Of a stretch of 64,000 bases of DNA, positions 63,841-64,000 are shown one piece after another (the stretch's first letter is position 1; every line of letters starts with the position of its first letter). The notes below the pieces were generated by a model, which did not search any database, had not been told where the DNA came from, and was given only the letters and a program-made list of their open reading frames with translations. A program made the translations under genes and the position numbers. The stretch is from a bacterium. GTDB taxonomy: Bacteria; Actinomycetota; Acidimicrobiia; Spongiisociales; ZC4RG35. Location of the stretch: the NCBI GenBank assembly GCA_028819345.1, contig JAPPLW010000105.1:1-64000 (forward strand), given 5' to 3'.

Positions 63841-64000
63841 CGTCACAGACGAGTTGGGCCAGGGTTCGTATGGCATTGGCAGTCCTCCCCCGCCGACCGA
63901 TCAGCCGCCCCATGTCCTGTTTGGCGGCACGGACCTCGGCCAGCACCCGCCTCGGCCGGTTCTTCACCATCGTCACAGAAACCTCCGAGGGCTGCTCGAC
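63806..64000 (-). CDS. khpA: KH-domain RNA-binding protein (KhpA/YlqC-like), 3' part
   Basis: The 64 codons visible here run off the right edge, so the start is missing. The text VRAAKQDMGRLIGRRGRTANAIRTLAQLV includes the KH GxxG loop (GRRG), and the protein ends DDDWIVEIEFLD. KhpA is a small RNA chaperone usually encoded between rpsP and rimM. It overlaps the chosen rimM start by 35 bp. Confidence 0.88.
   Translation of the reverse strand, partial: VEQPSEVSVTMVKNRPRRVLAEVRAAKQDMGRLIGRRGRTANAIRTLAQLVCDDDWIVEIEFLD

Overview
The window is high-GC, gene-dense DNA with many 4-base stop/start overlaps (ATGA, GTGA). It looks like an actinobacterium, probably a deep-branching one such as an Acidimicrobiia relative. 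Supporting markers are a DUF222/HNH (13E12-type) gene, a mycothiol-enzyme-like protein, and a gcvH - GarA-like FHA - FtsR-like MerR - DUF151 - MerR gene set resembling the Mycobacterium Rv1826-Rv1830 neighbourhood. The taxonomic placement is inference from gene content; no rRNA, tRNA or CRISPR array was seen.

Layout. 0.2-10 kb is an accessory, defence-like stretch: a giant DnaQ-RecQ-UvrD fusion helicase, a decayed IS110 transposase, a two-ORF PD-(D/E)XK nuclease of the PDDEXK_4 type that looks split, a RES-domain toxin with a putative antitoxin, and a DUF222/HNH gene. 10-16 kb holds dapB and an M16 peptidase, divergent from a VWA/AAA+ (CobT/CobS-like) pair whose ATPase has altered Walker motifs, then a DinB-fold protein. 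16-23.5 kb holds a TetR/DHA2 efflux unit with a clear palindromic operator, divergent from lhr, and a polysaccharide deacetylase. 23.7-27 kb is a TRAP transporter with the binding-protein gene convergent to its permease genes. 27-35.5 kb holds ftsK, rnhB, a YqgE/AlgH protein, adenosine deaminase, an unknown gene coupled to gcvT, a MerR regulator and a DUF151 protein.

35.7-46.5 kb is a tightly coupled purine operon: purL (with a PurS-like N-terminus), purQ, purC, purE, purK, purF, purD, purM, purN. Together they carry PRPP to CAIR and SAICAR, apart from the steps of purB, purH and purA, which are not in the window. A roughly 120-bp imperfect direct repeat flanks the block. The right copy is the 3' end of an intact hypoxanthine phosphoribosyltransferase gene and the left copy is a frameshifted remnant of the same 3' end. 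The block therefore looks like an insertion or replacement event between hpt and the DUF151 gene.

47-54.4 kb continues on the minus strand with cell-wall, regulatory and replication genes (D,D-carboxypeptidase, FtsR-like MerR, GarA-like FHA, gcvH, pgsA-like, holB, tmk, MFS), apart from a glycosyltransferase on the plus strand. 54.5-58 kb holds topA and two small membrane-protein genes. 58-61.6 kb is a complete OpuC/Osm-type compatible-solute ABC transporter. The window ends with a nitroreductase, a lipoprotein, rimM and the 3' part of a KH-domain gene.
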